From positions 1-57,298 of the forward strand of contig CALCDJ010000038.1 in NCBI GenBank assembly GCA_937900135.1: a DNA stretch of 57,298 nucleotides. The letters run 5' to 3'. Below the pieces are notes generated by a model. The model had not been told where the DNA came from and made no database searches. It worked only from the letters and a program-made list of their open reading frames with translations. Below are positions 49,421-57,298 of this stretch, one piece after another (position 1 is the stretch's first letter; each line of letters starts with the position of its first letter). The position numbers were made by a program, and so were the translations under genes. Source of the stretch: an uncultured Blautia sp. (GTDB lineage: Bacteria; Bacillota; Clostridia; Lachnospirales; Lachnospiraceae).

Positions 49421-51343
49421 TTATTCACTGATTTTTTTCTTGCAGGCACCTAGAAGCAAAGCTCCGATCACAGTACCTGCCACAAGGGCTGCCAGATACA
49501 GAAGAGAATGTTCCACCACCGGGAAGACAAAAATGCCGCCGTGAGGTGCCATCAGGGTACATCCAAAAGCCATGGACATAGCTCCGGCAATCGCTGAGCC
49601 TACCATACAGGATGGAAGGACTCGAACCGGGTCAGACGCTGCAAATGGAATTGCACCTTCTGTAATAAAAGCAAGTCCCATAATAAAATTCACCGGACCG
49701 GATTCCCGTTCTTCTTTTGTGAATTTATTTTTGAATAAAAGTGTGGAAAGAGCAATGGCACAAGGAGGAACCATACCTCCAATCATAACTGCCGCCATGA
49801 TATCGTAATTTCCGGCAGCAATGGATGCTGTTCCAAAAACATAAGCCGCCTTGTTAAACGGGCCTCCCATGTCGATGGCCATCATACCTGCCACAATCAT
49901 TCCTAACAGTATTTTACTAGAACCGCTCATATTGGTCAAGGCTGTATTTAAGGCTGTGTTCAAAGCACCTACTGGCGGTTCCACAACAAATTTCATAATA
50001 AGTCCCATCAAAAGGATACCAAACAGAGGATACAGAAGTACCGGCGCTATTTTTTCGATGGATTCCGGCAGTTTGCTGAACACCTTCCGAAGGAGCAGAA
50101 TCAGATAACCAGCCAGGAAACCAGCTGCCAAAGCTCCAAGGAATCCGGATTTTCCGTTGGCAGCCATCATGCCGCCTACAAATCCCAGGGCAAGTCCCGG
50201 TCTGTCACCAATGCTCATGGCAATAAAGCCAGCCAGAATCGGAAGCATAAAGCCAAAGGCAATACCGCCGATTTCTTTCAGCGTTGCAGCCGCCGGTGTA
50301 ATGGAACCGAAGTTTGCTCTTGCTTCTGCGGAAAGAGAATTGATTTCCACGCTGAGTCCATCAATGAGAAAGGCAATGGCAATGAGAATACCGCCGCCCA
50401 CAACAAAGGGAAGCATATGGGAAACTCCATTCATCAGCTGTACATAAATCTTATGTCCCACTCCGCCGGAAGTCTTGACCTTTGTGTCTGAAACAGGATT
50501 TCCTGCCTGGTAAACAGGAGCTTCCCCCTTCATTGCCCGGGCAATCAGCTGATCTGCCTTGCTGATACCGTCCGAAACCTGGCATTCGATTAGTTTTTTT
50601 CCATGGAAACGGTCCATGGGAACCTTGGCATCCGCTGCAATAATAATACAATCCGCATCTTCAATCTCTTTCTCTGTGAGAACGTTCTTTGCACCTCCGG
50701 AGCCACGGGTTTCTACCTTGATGAAACATCCTGCAGCTTTCGCAGCTTTCTCCAGTCCCTCTGCAGCCATATAAGTGTGGGCGATTCCTGTGGGACAGGA
50801 AGTAACCGCAAGGATCCGGCAGGTGTTTTCCTTCGACTCCTGCTCTGTCTGAGCTGCCAGCTGTTCATCCAGATCCGGCTTCTCCTCATCAGCCGCATCC
50901 ACAATGCGAAGAAACTCTTCCACAGAAGAAGCATTCTTTAATTTCTCCACAAAGGCTTCATCCATCAGAAGCACAGACAATTTACTTAACACATCCAGAT
51001 GAATGTTATCCTTGGTGTTTGGCGCAGCGATAAGAAAAATCAAATGTACCGGTTCTCCATCAAGGGAATCAAAATCCACACCGTCTTTTACTACCATTGC
51101 TGCCAGTCCTGGTCTGGAAACACAGTCACCCTTTCCGTGGGGAATCGCGATTCCTTCTCCGATTCCGGTGGTGCTTTCTTCTTCTCTTAAATAAACCTGT
51201 TTGCGGTATGCTTCTTCATCACGAATCTTTCCGCTTTTGACCATCAACGATACCATCTCGTCCAGGGCTTCTTTTTTGGATGATGGTGTTCCGCTCAGAG
51301 AAATACTTCTTTTGTCAAGTAAATCTGTAATTCTCATTCCCAT
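49421..51343 (-). CDS. fruA: PTS fructose-specific transporter IIABC
   Basis: This 640-residue protein imports and phosphorylates fructose to fructose-1-phosphate. The IIA domain (about residues 1-150) has its active histidine in IAIPHGKGD. The IIB domain (about 175-270) has its cysteine in VTSCPTGIAHTYMAAE. The IIC membrane domain begins after residue 300 (GVSHMLPFVVGGGILIAIAFL) and ends with GTVIGALLLGACKK. It follows fruK after 10 bases. Confidence 0.96.
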   Translation of the reverse strand: MGMRITDLLDKRSISLSGTPSSKKEALDEMVSLMVKSGKIRDEEAYRKQVYLREEESTTGIGEGIAIPHGKGDCVSRPGLAAMVVKDGVDFDSLDGEPVHLIFLIAAPNTKDNIHLDVLSKLSVLLMDEAFVEKLKNASSVEEFLRIVDAADEEKPDLDEQLAAQTEQESKENTCRILAVTSCPTGIAHTYMAAEGLEKAAKAAGCFIKVETRGSGGAKNVLTEKEIEDADCIIIAADAKVPMDRFHGKKLIECQVSDGISKADQLIARAMKGEAPVYQAGNPVSDTKVKTSGGVGHKIYVQLMNGVSHMLPFVVGGGILIAIAFLIDGLSVEINSLSAEARANFGSITPAAATLKEIGGIAFGFMLPILAGFIAMSIGDRPGLALGFVGGMMAANGKSGFLGALAAGFLAGYLILLLRKVFSKLPESIEKIAPVLLYPLFGILLMGLIMKFVVEPPVGALNTALNTALTNMSGSSKILLGMIVAGMMAIDMGGPFNKAAYVFGTASIAAGNYDIMAAVMIGGMVPPCAIALSTLLFKNKFTKEERESGPVNFIMGLAFITEGAIPFAASDPVRVLPSCMVGSAIAGAMSMAFGCTLMAPHGGIFVFPVVEHSLLYLAALVAGTVIGALLLGACKKKISE

Positions 51344-51353
51344 TCTCCCCCTT

Positions 51354-52262
51354 TTATTGTTCTAATCTTGCATAAACAGCTTCTACTTCTTCTCTGGTAG
51401 CCAGAAGCTTAGAAAATGCACTGGCGCTTCCGGCAGAAACTCCCATCCGGAATGCATACTCGTACTCTTTTCGTTCCATCCATCCAGCCAGGAAACCTGC
51501 CACCATGGAATCTCCTGCTCCTACTGCATTGACCAGTGTGCCCTTAGGCGCCGGAAGGGAAAAGGTCTCGCCGGTTTCTGAAAGAAGTACCGCGCCTTCT
51601 CCGGCCATGGATACCAGAACGTTTCTTGCACCCTGTTCCTGAAGCTTCCTCCCGTAAGGAACCACATCCTCCCGGGTTTTCAATGTCACCCCAAACAGCT
51701 CACCCAGTTCATGATTGTTGGGTTTAATAAGAAAAGGCTGAAATTTCAGTACGTTCATGAGAAGTTCCTTCGTCGCATCCACCACAAAGAGAATTCCTCT
51801 TCCAGAGAGCTGAAAGAGAATATCGCTATATATGGAGTCCGGAAGACTTTCGGGAATGCTTCCTGCCAGTACAAGCACATCTCCTTCCTTCAGAAGATCC
51901 AGCTTTTCATAAAGCTGACGGACTTCTTTCTCACTGATTTCCGGACCCTTTCCGTTAATTTCTGTTCCGTCAAAATCCTTCAATTTCACATTGATTCTGG
52001 AAAATCCATGCTCCACAGGAATAAAGTCACAGTGCAGTCCCTGTTCTTCTGCCATTCTTTGAATCTCTTTTCCGGTAAAGCCGGCAGAAAAGCCAAGAGC
52101 AACGCTTTCTCTTCCCAGGTTCTTAAGCACTGTGGAAACATTTAAGCCCTTTCCTCCGGGAAGCATAATCTCTTCTGAGGTTCTGTTGGTCATTCCCATC
52201 TGAAACTCATTTACCGATACAATATAATCCAGGGATGGATTAAAGGTTACCGTATAAATCAT
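51354..52262 (-). CDS. fruK: 1-phosphofructokinase
   Basis: This 302-residue PfkB-family kinase converts fructose-1-phosphate to fructose-1,6-bisphosphate. It begins MIYTVTFNPSLDYIV, has the ribokinase motif GGKGLNVSTVLKNLG and the catalytic GAGDSMVAGFLAGW. It is the first gene of the fructose operon. Confidence 0.96.
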   Translation of the reverse strand: MIYTVTFNPSLDYIVSVNEFQMGMTNRTSEEIMLPGGKGLNVSTVLKNLGRESVALGFSAGFTGKEIQRMAEEQGLHCDFIPVEHGFSRINVKLKDFDGTEINGKGPEISEKEVRQLYEKLDLLKEGDVLVLAGSIPESLPDSIYSDILFQLSGRGILFVVDATKELLMNVLKFQPFLIKPNNHELGELFGVTLKTREDVVPYGRKLQEQGARNVLVSMAGEGAVLLSETGETFSLPAPKGTLVNAVGAGDSMVAGFLAGWMERKEYEYAFRMGVSAGSASAFSKLLATREEVEAVYARLEQ

Positions 52263-52296
52263 CTTTATCTCCTTCCTTCGTTTTTAACTTGTCCTT

Positions 52297-52394
52297 ATTA
52301 TACAATCATATTCGTTCATTTTCAATCACAATAATTCACAATTTTTTTCTCTTTTTCTTATATATCTTTCACAATCCTCCATATTCTGTCACAT
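52297..52394 (-). promoter_or_regulatory. Promoter of the fructose operon with repeated TTGTGA half-sites
   Basis: TTGAAA (52320-52325) and TATAAT (52297-52302) are 17 bases apart on the minus strand. Upstream, TTGTGA appears at 52326-52331, 52336-52341 and 52369-52374, with a variant (ATGTGA) at 52389-52394. The first two are 10 bp apart. These may be operator half-sites for the DeoR-family protein. Confidence 0.5.
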
Positions 52395-52417
52395 TCATTC
52401 ATTAATATAAACAGCGC

Positions 52418-52446
52418 TGTCTATTTTTCCCTTTTTGTTGTATAAT
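52418..52446 (+). promoter_or_regulatory. Probable promoter of the secreted MBL-fold gene
   Basis: TATAAT (52441-52446) is clear; the -35 candidate TGTCTA (52418-52423) is weak. Confidence 0.45.
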
Positions 52447-52520
52447 AGTTTTGCCATAATGCGCCTCTGCCTATCCTTTCCAGAGGCCGATACCATAATT
52501 TTACAAAAGGAGTTTTTCCT

Positions 52521-53585
52521 ATGAAATTCAAAAAGAAGTTACAATTTTTCTTTCTCTCCCTTTGCCTGATCCTGCCCTTGTCTGTTTCAATGGTCGTACC
52601 GGCTTTTGCAGGGGAGATGTCCGTCCATTTCATTGATGTGGGACAGGGTCTGGCTATTCTTGCTCAGTCTGAAGGCGAAACCCTTCTATATGATGGAGGG
52701 GACCGGGCCCATGGGGATCACCTGGTGGACTATCTTCTGGAACAGCAGGTGGACACCATTGACTATATGATTTCTTCCCACTATGATGAAGACCATCTGG
52801 GTGGTCTGGTAAAATGTCTGAAGGAATTTCCTGTAGAGGAAATTCTGGGTTCCGATTATGTCCATACCTCGGATCTTTTTAATACCTTTATGAATACTGC
52901 CACGGCAAATGCACTGATTGTACAGTATCCAAAGGTAGGGGATACCTTTTCCTTCGGAAGTGGAAGTTTTACCGTTTTTGGGCCTGCCGGAATCAAAGAA
53001 AGTGACAGTAACAGCAATTCTCTTGTGATCAAGCTGGAAAATGGAGAAAACAGCTTCCTGTTTACCGGTGATGCAGAAGAAACCAGCGAACAGGATATGA
53101 TTACCGCTCGTCTCAACCTGAACTGTGATGTTCTGTCCCTTGGTCATCACGGCTCTGCCACCTCCACAACCTGGGATCTTCTGGAATCCGCCACACCTTC
53201 CTATGCTGTGGTAAGCTGTGGAACAGGAAACAAATACCAGCATCCTTCCGGTGAGACCATGGGAAGACTGAAGGATATGAACATCCCTGTATTTCGTACC
53301 GACAAGCAGGGAACCCTGGTGGTTACTTCTGACGGAACGACCCTCTCCTGGAATCAGGAGCCCTGCAACGATTATTCCTCCGGTGATGGAGAAACCACTG
53401 CACCTTCCTCTCCTGCGCCTTCCCAGGACACCCAAACGTCCCAAACCGTATGGCTTTCTGCCACCGGCGAGAAATATCACGCCATCCCTGACTGTGGCCG
53501 GATGAATCCGGACAAAGCCATTGCCATTACAGAAGAAGAGGCGCTGGCAAAAGGCTATGAGCCCTGCCGTCTCTGCTGGAATTAA
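52521..53585 (+). CDS. Secreted ComEC-like metallo-beta-lactamase-fold protein with a C-terminal Cys domain
   Basis: This 354-residue protein has a signal peptide (LQFFFLSLCLILPLSVSM, cleaved near AFA-GE) and a ComEC/Rec2-type MBL domain (HFIDVGQGLAILAQ, SSHYDEDHLGG, LFTGDAEE, LGHHGSATSTT). A serine/proline-rich linker leads to a final domain with VWLSATGEKYHAIPDCGRMN and PCRLC, the same as in the Ig-like protein at 2942. MBL proteins of this kind may degrade extracellular DNA or phosphate esters; the role of the tail is unknown, perhaps metal binding or surface attachment. AAAAGGAG precedes the ATG. Confidence 0.9.
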   Translation: MKFKKKLQFFFLSLCLILPLSVSMVVPAFAGEMSVHFIDVGQGLAILAQSEGETLLYDGGDRAHGDHLVDYLLEQQVDTIDYMISSHYDEDHLGGLVKCLKEFPVEEILGSDYVHTSDLFNTFMNTATANALIVQYPKVGDTFSFGSGSFTVFGPAGIKESDSNSNSLVIKLENGENSFLFTGDAEETSEQDMITARLNLNCDVLSLGHHGSATSTTWDLLESATPSYAVVSCGTGNKYQHPSGETMGRLKDMNIPVFRTDKQGTLVVTSDGTTLSWNQEPCNDYSSGDGETTAPSSPAPSQDTQTSQTVWLSATGEKYHAIPDCGRMNPDKAIAITEEEALAKGYEPCRLCWN

Positions 53586-53599
53586 CCGGCAAGTGAAAA

Positions 53600-53643
53600 G
53601 TCCCCCGATCTTCACTCCTTCAGTGAAAACCGGGGGACCCATT
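53600..53643. terminator. Bidirectional terminator between the MBL and parvulin genes
   Basis: GTCCCCCG pairs with CGGGGGAC around an inner TTCACT/AGTGAA hairpin. The minus-strand copy is followed by TTTT. Confidence 0.75.
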
Positions 53644-53661
53644 TCAACAGATTCCTCTGTT

Positions 53662-54396
53662 TTATTTATTCAGATATTTTTCCTTCATCTCCGCAACCTT
53701 CGCCTGATATGCTTCATTCTGTTTCTGCTGCATGAGATTTTTGCGGATTGTTTCCTTTACTTCCTCATAAGAAGATACGGCAGCTTCTTTTTTCTGCTCT
53801 ACTTTGATCAGATGATAACCAAACTGTGTCTTTACAGGACCAATCACCTCACCGATTTCCCCTTCAAAGGCTGCCTTTTCAAATTCCGGAACCATCTGGC
53901 CTTTTCTAAATTCCCCAAGATCTCCACCTCTGGAGCCGGAAGGACAGGTGGAAAATTCCTGTGCTGCTTCCTCAAATGCTTTACCTTCCTGGATTTCCTT
54001 CAGGATATCGTTACACTTCTCCTGAGAATCTGTCAGAATGTGCTTGGCGCTTACGGTAGCTCCTTTTGTGAAATGCTGTGGATGCGTCTCATAAAATTTC
54101 TCACATTCTTCCGGTGTTACCGTTACATTTTTCAATACGCTGTTTACTGCAAGCTGCGCAAGGATATCTCTGGTCGCATTATCTACCATGGTCTTAAACT
54201 CTTCTGTCTCATTCATTTTTTCATCTTCCCCTAACTGCGCAAACATATGAAGGGCAAGAAACTGTTCCTTGAACTGCTCACGAAACTGTGGATTAGACAG
54301 GTATGGCTGCTGTTCCTTTGGCGCTCCTTTTAAAAATGCCTCAAAATCTGCTTCTTTGATTTCTTTGCCTGCAATCACTGCAATTGTTTCACTCAT
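53662..54396 (-). CDS. Cytosolic parvulin-type peptidyl-prolyl isomerase
   Basis: This 244-residue foldase has an N-terminal SurA-like helical region and a parvulin domain from about residue 115 (VSAKHILTDSQEKCNDIL, SGSRGGDLGEFRKGQMVPEFE, VKTQFGYHLIKV). Unlike PrsA it has no signal peptide, so it acts in the cytosol. The ATG at 54396 follows CAGGAG; the ATG seven codons upstream lacks a site. Confidence 0.9.
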   Translation of the reverse strand: MSETIAVIAGKEIKEADFEAFLKGAPKEQQPYLSNPQFREQFKEQFLALHMFAQLGEDEKMNETEEFKTMVDNATRDILAQLAVNSVLKNVTVTPEECEKFYETHPQHFTKGATVSAKHILTDSQEKCNDILKEIQEGKAFEEAAQEFSTCPSGSRGGDLGEFRKGQMVPEFEKAAFEGEIGEVIGPVKTQFGYHLIKVEQKKEAAVSSYEEVKETIRKNLMQQKQNEAYQAKVAEMKEKYLNK

Positions 54397-54487
54397 TTGT
54401 ATCTTCTCCTGTTCCATAGTAATGGTCTTATTTTATCCTGTAATCCAGTATTCTGTCAATCCTTATATCTGCCTGATCTTCAAAAGC

Positions 54488-55600
54488 TCATCCTCTTTTT
54501 CTTCTCTTTGTTTTTCCTCTGGATGTTTTCTTTTTTCCAGAGGAAAGTTCTGTTTTTCTGTTGGACAGGAACAGCAATCCCATTGCCCAGAGTATCATAG
54601 TTCCAACTCCCAAAACAGACAACACAGGATTTGGTGCAGTGGTAGTGCCGGCATATTCCTTAAGATCAAAACCCACCAGAATCAGAACCGCTGAAAAGGG
54701 ATATATACTGGAAAGGGCACCGCCTTTAAAAAACAGCATGCTATACCCCAGGAAAAATGCCAGAATGGAACCCCCAAGATAAGCGCCCCGTTTCTGCCCA
54801 AATATCAGGATCAGAGGCATACAAACCAGATACGTGGTCAAGGACGCCAGTACAATCTGAATTCCGCCACCAAGCGCCACCTTCAGTGTAAGACCAGGCA
54901 GATGAAATGCAGAACCAGTAAGCAAAGTAACACCAACGCTGTAGACTCCCAGCAAGACTGACAAAATGCCTGTCAGAAACAGCTTGGCTCCCAGCAGCTG
55001 AGGCATGGAAACAGGAACCATCAAAATATTTTTCAGTGTATCGTGAAGGGATTCCCTGTCGATCAGCCACCCTCCCATCATAACCAGGGAAATGGGCAGA
55101 AACATCTGTGTATTTCCCCAGACCACATTTTCCATTAATGTGGCAAAATTATAATTGGGATTTCGATATTCTGCCTCAACAATCAGCTGGCTTCCATATT
55201 GAACCAGAGGACAAAGAGCCAGGGCAACCAGACCTACCAGATCCAAAGCATCCTTGATGGCATGGGAATTGGGAACACCCCGCAAAGTGGCAAAAATACG
55301 CAGGTTTTCCGTTCCGGTGAGATTGGGATAAAATCCGGGAGATTCGATGAGACTTCCCATACGAGGAAGTAAATACTTTTCATTCCCACGTAACGCTCTT
55401 CCCCATATTTTTACTTCCCCGGAAGTTGGCTTTGTCAGTCCCAGAAGCATTTTCATGGTTGTGGTTTTTCCAGCTCCATTTCTTCCCAGAAGGCCGTAAA
55501 TCCTGCCTTTCTTCACATGGATATTCAAGTCCGTCACACTCTTTTGCGAGCCAAATTGCTTGGTCAGATGCTTTGTTTCAATTACATAATTTGTCTTCAT
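54488..55600 (-). pseudogene. In-frame chimera of a lantibiotic-type ABC ATPase N-terminus and an ABC-2 permease C-terminus
   Basis: Residues 1 to about 128 are the start of a BcrA/LanF-like ATPase (MKTNYVIETKHLTKQFGSQ, Walker A GRNGAGKTTT, then LRIFATLRGV). Directly after DALDLVGL the chain becomes a permease with at least five membrane helices (MFLPISLVMMGGWLI, LFLTGILSVLLGVYSVGV) and a basic tail. The ATPase signature, Walker B and H-loop are missing, as is the start of the permease. The simplest explanation is a deletion that fused two neighbouring genes in frame. Without Walker B it cannot work as an ATPase. AGGAGG precedes the ATG at 55600. Confidence 0.75.
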
Positions 55601-55671
55601 ATTTTTAAAACCTCCTGTTCTGTAAGGTATTCTATCACCCCAATCTTGCATAAACCTTGCAATTATGAAAA

Positions 55672-55693
55672 AAGAGGCTGTATCAGCCCCTTT
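55672..55693 (-). terminator. Terminator of the soluble histidine kinase gene
   Basis: On the minus strand GGGGCTGATACAGCCTC forms a stem-loop followed by six T. Confidence 0.75.
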
Positions 55694-55725
55694 TCCCGTC
55701 CTTCCATATATCATGAAAAGAACTT

Positions 55726-56841
55726 CTATCTTTCATGTTCCATTGGAAACAACATGGTAAATGTGGTTTCCTTTCTGCAAATGCTTTCTACGGTAATGGT
55801 GCCGTCCATTTTCTCCACCAGCTGATGAACAATGGAAAGACCAAGACCGCTGCCTTTTTCTGACCGTCCTTTATCACACTTGTAAAGCCGCTCAAAAATA
55901 TGCTTTAAATCTTCCTTCTCTATTCCCACCCCGTTATCTGCCAGAACCAGTTTCATATTTTTTTCCTGTTTCGACAGAAGGATTTCTATTTTATCCCCGT
56001 GACTGTGCGCCAGTACATTCTGAATCAGATTGTTCCATATCCGCATATATCCGTCAGTATCCAGTTTCACCCAAAATGGCTGCTGGGGAATCTCAATATG
56101 ATATTCCATCTGCTTATCCTCAAAAATGGGAATCCAGTCGATCAGGAGTTTTCTTGTGAGTTCTGCGGCTTCTACTCTATGAATCTCCATTGCAAATTCA
56201 TTGGAATTCAACTTAAACCAATCAAAAAGGATATCAATGTATTCTTTCAGATCATGGGCCTTTTGGCGGGCAGTCTCAACATAAGCATCCCGCTCCTCCC
56301 CTGTAACGATTCCCTTATGAGCCGCGTCCAGATATCCAATCAAAGTGGTCAGCGGAGTTCTTACGTCATGGAAAAGACTGGTCGTAAGCTGGCGGTTTGT
56401 CTCCTCTGCCTGACGAACTGTGGAAAGCCGATTTTCGTAATATACGCTACTGTTATAATCATCTATTTTCTCGCTGAGAAAAGAATTGTACACCCTGATC
56501 AATGCATCAACACTGATTTCTTCGTACTCTGCGACCTGCTTGATCAGTCTTTTATATACCTTTCCAATATCCCAGTGTGTTGGAATGGAGTATCCACATG
56601 TCCCAACATTATCAAATGTCCCGGAAGTAATTCCTGTCTCTTCAATAAAATCATCACTCACCCTGTCAATGTTATCACTGTGATAAACATCTGCAAGATC
56701 GTATATCTTCTCCAGTCTTCTTTTTCCCAACGCATTTACGACTGCCGCTCTGGTATTTGTTGTTTTTCTCGCAATATAATCGATCAGACTGCATGTATAA
56801 AACAAATCATTCTCTTTCTGATTTTCTCTTCCTTCCTGCAT
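55726..56841 (-). CDS. Soluble histidine kinase with an unrecognised N-terminal domain
   Basis: This 371-residue kinase has no membrane segment. The C-terminal half is a normal kinase core: phosphoacceptor in SLFHDVRTPLTTLIGYLD, N box WNNLIQNVLAHS, G1 DNGVGI and G2 GSGLGLSIVHQL. The first 150 residues (CSLIDYIARKTTNTRAAVVN, LADVYHSDNIDRVSDDFIEE, GYSIPTHWDIGKVYKRLI) are not a PAS, GAF or HAMP domain. They remind me of small stand-alone proteins in some clostridial accessory loci, but I cannot name the family with certainty. No response regulator is encoded next to it within the window. The ATG at 56841 follows GAGGTG. Confidence 0.85.
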   Translation of the reverse strand: MQEGRENQKENDLFYTCSLIDYIARKTTNTRAAVVNALGKRRLEKIYDLADVYHSDNIDRVSDDFIEETGITSGTFDNVGTCGYSIPTHWDIGKVYKRLIKQVAEYEEISVDALIRVYNSFLSEKIDDYNSSVYYENRLSTVRQAEETNRQLTTSLFHDVRTPLTTLIGYLDAAHKGIVTGEERDAYVETARQKAHDLKEYIDILFDWFKLNSNEFAMEIHRVEAAELTRKLLIDWIPIFEDKQMEYHIEIPQQPFWVKLDTDGYMRIWNNLIQNVLAHSHGDKIEILLSKQEKNMKLVLADNGVGIEKEDLKHIFERLYKCDKGRSEKGSGLGLSIVHQLVEKMDGTITVESICRKETTFTMLFPMEHER

Positions 56842-56869
56842 TAGTTTATCACCTCGTAATTTCTGAATT

Positions 56870-57298
56870 TTAAGCAAGTATAAAATCAAGCCATTCGTCA
56901 GTCATTTCTTTAAATTCTTTAATGGACAGGTTTTCCTTCAAAATCGCATCATACACAGACACAATCTTTGTCTCGTATCGTTTCGCCCATCTTCTGGGAG
57001 GCTATATTCCACTTTTGGGGGAATTTGCGGGTATTCGGTTCGGATAATCAACCGGTCCGCTTCCAGTTCTTTTAAATTAGTGCTAAGAGTTTTGTCTGAA
57101 ATATTTTTTAAATATCGTTTCAATTCATTAAATCGTACAACTTGAAACTCCATCAGACAATACAAAATAACCATCTTATGCTTTCCTGAAATAAGAGACA
57201 GTGTATAATAAAATCCTGTGTCTTCAAAATTGGCATTTTCAATGTAAGCGCAAAATAATTCGACGGATTGTGTTGCCCTAAAAATGAATCCATAATAA
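56870..57298 (-). pseudogene. HxlR-family regulator, frameshifted and cut by the window edge
   Basis: The open frame from the edge reads TGFYYTLSLISGKHKMVILY, then FNELKRYLKNISDKTLSTNL and IPPKVEYSL, a winged-helix HxlR protein. After this the normal continuation is lost. Two frames over, the sequence resumes as RRWAKRYETKIVSVYDAI and ends at 56870. About 15 residues and the phase appear to have been lost near 56995. The kinase gene starts 28 bases downstream. The 5' end lies outside the window. Confidence 0.65.

Noticed and set aside
1..57298. CRISPR arrays, rRNA genes, complete insertion sequences or an origin
   Set aside because: No regularly spaced repeats, rRNA sequence, transposase or DnaA-box cluster was recognised.

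Overview
The window looks like chromosome from an anaerobic, gut-type member of the Lachnospiraceae (class Clostridia). This is inferred from moderate GC, Firmicutes-type ribosome binding sites, a three-domain flavodiiron/rubredoxin fusion, a second archaeal-type AspRS paired with GatCAB, LL-diaminopimelate aminotransferase (DapL), type III glutamine synthetase and an ANTAR regulator beside glnA. Nearly all genes lie on the minus strand, so each operon reads from high to low coordinates.

Layout. 1-2.6 kb: a Bce-like ABC ATPase (cut by the edge) with its histidine kinase and response regulator. 2.5-4.0 kb: a scarred accessory strip holding a fragment of a small HTH gene fused ahead of the response regulator, an XRE repressor with an internal deletion, a secreted Ig-like protein without a normal start codon, a 27-residue holin-like toxin with a probable antisense partner, and tRNA-Pro. 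4.0-6.2 kb: a NuoE-like ferredoxin and a frameshifted PAS-GGDEF-EAL gene. 6.2-10.8 kb: branched-chain amino acid genes (leuCD, a LysR regulator, ilvC, ilvN). 10.9-15.9 kb: a complete family-5 peptide/nickel-type ABC importer. 16-27.6 kb: a tyrosine phosphatase, a LacI-controlled alpha-glucosidase, peptidases, the flavodiiron fusion, a Spx/ArsC-like protein, a HAD phosphatase and dapL. 27.6-46.1 kb: a cluster devoted to glutamine (gatBAC, aspS2, the ANTAR regulator, glnA, gltDB, pyrG, purF, glnN). 46.3-52.3 kb: TRIC channel, MATE exporter and the fructose operon (fruR-like, HPr, fruA, fruK). 52.5-57.3 kb: a secreted metallo-beta-lactamase-fold protein, a cytosolic parvulin, a deletion chimera of an ABC ATPase and permease, an unusual soluble histidine kinase and a broken HxlR regulator.

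The most interesting system is in the glutamine cluster. Four transcription units (glnA, pyrG-gltB-gltD, purF, glnN) each begin with a short leader. Within a few bases of the inferred transcription start (about 30 bases for pyrG) lies a small hairpin with the identical six-base loop AAAGGC, in which loop position 1 is A and position 4 is G, as in known ANTAR targets. The GGC of that loop is also the start of the left arm of an intrinsic terminator, so the small hairpin and the terminator are mutually exclusive. An ANTAR protein whose receiver domain lacks the phosphoacceptor aspartate is encoded directly downstream of glnA and should therefore be under the same control. The inference is a self-regulating RNA antitermination circuit that couples glutamine synthesis (glnA, glnN) to glutamine-consuming amidotransferases (purF, pyrG, gltB).

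Several genes are damaged: the XRE repressor, the PAS-GGDEF-EAL gene, the ABC chimera and the HxlR gene. The two ends of the window are thus more eroded than the metabolic core.
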